Positions 6,008-7,376 of a DNA stretch of 7,376 bases are shown here, piece by piece. Location: positions 1 to 7,376 of the forward strand of contig DNGH01000008.1 of assembly GCA_003486285.1 (NCBI GenBank), in the 5' to 3' direction. The stretch comes from Actinomycetota bacterium (GTDB taxonomy: Bacteria; Actinomycetota; Acidimicrobiia; Spongiisociales; UBA11373). The notes beneath the pieces are model-generated. The model did no database searches. It saw only the letters and a program-made list of their open reading frames with translations, and was not told the DNA's origin. The position numbers and the translations under genes are program-made. Within the stretch, counting starts at the first letter, position 1, and the number at the start of each line of letters is the position of its first letter.

Positions 6008-7065
6008 TCGCCGAGGATCTCCGATTGCTCCCCGAGCATGATGCTGACAAACGCCGCGGGCGCGGCGCCGTGGAGACGGGTACCGCGGCCGACGAGCGAC
6101 GAGCGAATCTTCCAGCCATGGACTCCGGAGCGATCCATCACGATCGATGACTCGATGATCGCGTCGGAGACCTGCGATTCATCTCCGATCGAGGTCTCCG
6201 GGCCGATCGTGGATCGCAGGATCTGGACGTTGTCGCCGATCACCACGGGTCCGACAATCCGGGAGTCGATGACCTGCGAACCCTTTCCGAGGTGGAGGGA
6301 GCCGCGAACCTCGGTGTCGATCAGCTCACCTTCGATCTCGTGGCTCATCTCATTGATGACGAGATGCTGTGCCGCCAACAGGTCTTCGCGGGTTCCGGTG
6401 TCCTTCCACCATCCGCTCACGATCGAGGCCCGTACGTCACGGCCCTTCTCGATCTGATACTGGATGGCATCGGTGATCTCGTATTCACCTCGGCGCGAGG
6501 GCTGGATGGCGTGCACGGCCTCAGCGATCGTGGCATCGAACAGGTAGACGCCGACCAGAGCGAGGTTCGACGGGGGCACCGCAGGCTTCTCCACGAGTTG
6601 GCGTATCGACCCATCCGGTGCCAGGTCGGCGACGCCGAAGGCCGAGGGATTGTCCACGGGAGACAGCATGATCTGGCAGTTGGGACGATCGTGCTGGAAG
6701 TCCCGAACCACGTCCGCCACGCCCCCCTTGACCAAGTTGTCCCCCAGATACATCAGGCAGTCGTCGCCGTCGATGAAGGGGAGGGCCGTCATCAGGGCGT
6801 GAGCCAGACCCCGAGGAACGTCCTGGAGGATGAACGAGGGGTGGAATCCGATCCGGTCCGCACAGCGATCCACCGCTTCACGGATGGCGTTCCCGGTCTC
6901 CGGGGAGATGACGATGCCGACGTCGGTGATGCCCGCTTCGACGAGATCTTCGAGCCCGTACTCGATGATCGGTTTGTTGGCTATGGGGACGAGCTGTTTT
7001 GCCATCGAGTAGGTGATCGGCCGAAGTCGCGAACCAGTGCCTCCAGCGAGCACGAGTCCTTTCAT
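6004..7065 (-). CDS. rfbA: Glucose-1-phosphate thymidylyltransferase, long form
   Basis: The enzyme joins dTTP and glucose-1-phosphate into dTDP-glucose, the first step towards dTDP-rhamnose. The 353 residues match the long form of RmlA (StrD-like) rather than the roughly 290-residue classical form. The nucleotidyltransferase domain covers 1-235: GGTGSRLRPIT (8-18), KQLVPIANKP (23-32), GLAHAL (87-92), YLGDN with metal-binding D109 (106-110), FGVADL (143-148), VEKP (158-161) and GWWKDTGT (218-225). Residues 250-353 hold hexapeptide repeats of a left-handed beta-helix, for example GPVVIGDNV and IGPETSIGD. The frame extends to an ATG at 7116, but I chose 7065. There the protein begins directly at MKGLVLAGG, GGGAGG lies 7 bases upstream and ATGA overlaps the rfbB stop. 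Long-form enzymes occur in both rhamnose and deoxysugar antibiotic pathways. Related acyl- or acetyl-transferring GlmU-type enzymes are excluded mainly by the neighbours and the close match to long-form motifs. Confidence 0.94.
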   Translation of the reverse strand: MKGLVLAGGTGSRLRPITYSMAKQLVPIANKPIIEYGLEDLVEAGITDVGIVISPETGNAIREAVDRCADRIGFHPSFILQDVPRGLAHALMTALPFIDGDDCLMYLGDNLVKGGVADVVRDFQHDRPNCQIMLSPVDNPSAFGVADLAPDGSIRQLVEKPAVPPSNLALVGVYLFDATIAEAVHAIQPSRRGEYEITDAIQYQIEKGRDVRASIVSGWWKDTGTREDLLAAQHLVINEMSHEIEGELIDTEVRGSLHLGKGSQVIDSRIVGPVVIGDNVQILRSTIGPETSIGDESQVSDAIIESSIVMDRSGVHGWKIRSSLVGRGTRLHGAAPAAFVSIMLGEQSEILGE

Positions 7066-7376
7066 CGGGCTGCCTCCCGGAGTGGTTCCCACCAGTCGCG
7101 ACGGTTCCGGTACCACTCGATGGTGGCAACCAGGTGCTCGTCGAACCCATGCAAGGGCTTCCAGCCGAGCCGTCGGATCTTCGAGGAGTCGACCGCATAT
7201 CTGAGGTCGTGACCGGGACGATCTGTGACGCGCTCGATCATCGACTCATCCTTGCCTAGGGCTTCGAGAATGCGCTTTGTCAAGGTGAGGTTGGTGAGCT
7301 GGTTGTCGGCGCCGATGTTGTAGACCTCACCCGGTTGCCCTTCATCGACGAGCATCAGGATGGCCCGGCAATGGTC
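7062..7376 (-). CDS. rfbB: dTDP-glucose 4,6-dehydratase, C-terminal part; N-terminus off the right edge
   Basis: Only the last 104 residues and the stop are in the window; the reading frame stays open to base 7376. The fragment begins DHCRAI, the point after the catalytic core where RmlB proteins carry a V-x-DH-x-x-AI motif. It continues with GEVYNIGADNQLTN and then RPGHDLRYAVDSSKIRRLGW, a strong RmlB signature for the sugar-nucleotide-binding C-terminal domain. It ends with a WYRNRRDWW stretch typical of the family. The full enzyme, about 330 residues, converts dTDP-glucose to dTDP-4-keto-6-deoxyglucose with a bound NAD. The stop overlaps the rfbA start as ATGA, so both are expected on one mRNA. 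The NAD-binding motif and active-site Tyr-Lys lie outside the window and cannot be checked. Confidence 0.94.
   Translation of the reverse strand, partial: DHCRAILMLVDEGQPGEVYNIGADNQLTNLTLTKRILEALGKDESMIERVTDRPGHDLRYAVDSSKIRRLGWKPLHGFDEHLVATIEWYRNRRDWWEPLREAAR
7073..7078 (-). promoter_or_regulatory. Shine-Dalgarno site of rfbA inside the end of rfbB
   Basis: On the minus strand GGGAGG is followed by seven bases and then the ATG at 7065. It lies inside the last codons of rfbB. Together with the ATGA overlap it settles the rfbA start at 7065 rather than the upstream in-frame ATG at 7116. Confidence 0.7.

Noticed and set aside
5408..6457. Long plus-strand open frame opposite rfbD and rfbA (349 residues)
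   Set aside because: It has no domain or ribosome site and lies opposite two securely identified enzymes.
7066..7116. Earlier ATG start (7116) for RfbA
   Set aside because: The protein should begin directly at MKGLVLAGG. The 17 extra residues have no family counterpart, while 7065 has a good Shine-Dalgarno site and an ATGA overlap.

Overview
The window is GC-rich throughout, with tightly packed genes and strong G/C bias at third codon positions. This suggests an actinobacterium-like genome. The protein families (an actinobacterial-style flippase, a long-form RmlA, a GH26-like secreted protein beside an exopolysaccharide unit) fit that, but I cannot name a genus. The content is part of a cell-surface polysaccharide or exopolysaccharide assembly locus.

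Layout, left to right. (1) 1-1138, minus strand: N-terminal 379 residues of a secreted GH26-like (beta-mannanase-type) protein. It keeps the acid/base motif but has Gln where the nucleophile Glu is expected, and it runs off the left edge. (2) 1139-1253: a 115-bp divergent control region. (3) 1254-5208, plus strand: three genes joined by two 4-base GTGA stop/start overlaps. They are a polyprenyl-phosphate sugar-1-phosphate transferase (priming enzyme), a polytopic GT-C-like membrane protein (DUF6020-like) and a MOP-superfamily polysaccharide flippase. (4) 5174-7376, minus strand: the dTDP-rhamnose genes in transcription order rfbB (partial, running off the right edge), rfbA (long form) and rfbD, again joined by 4-base ATGA overlaps. 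The two operons converge, and the flippase and rfbD coding ends overlap by 35 bp.

Read as a pathway: RfbB, RfbA and RfbD contribute to dTDP-L-rhamnose (rfbC is not in view). The transferase loads the first sugar phosphate onto undecaprenyl phosphate. Other glycosyltransferases, not in the window, would extend the chain. The flippase would move the lipid-linked glycan outward, and the GT-C-like protein may act on it at the outer face of the membrane. The secreted GH26-like protein would meet the product outside the cell.

No RNA genes, insertion sequences, CRISPR arrays or attachment sites were seen. There is no gene-free stretch over 300 bases. The most interesting points are the Glu-to-Gln change in the GH26-like protein, the unassigned GT-C-like gene in an operon with the priming and flipping enzymes, and the fully overlapping gene architecture.
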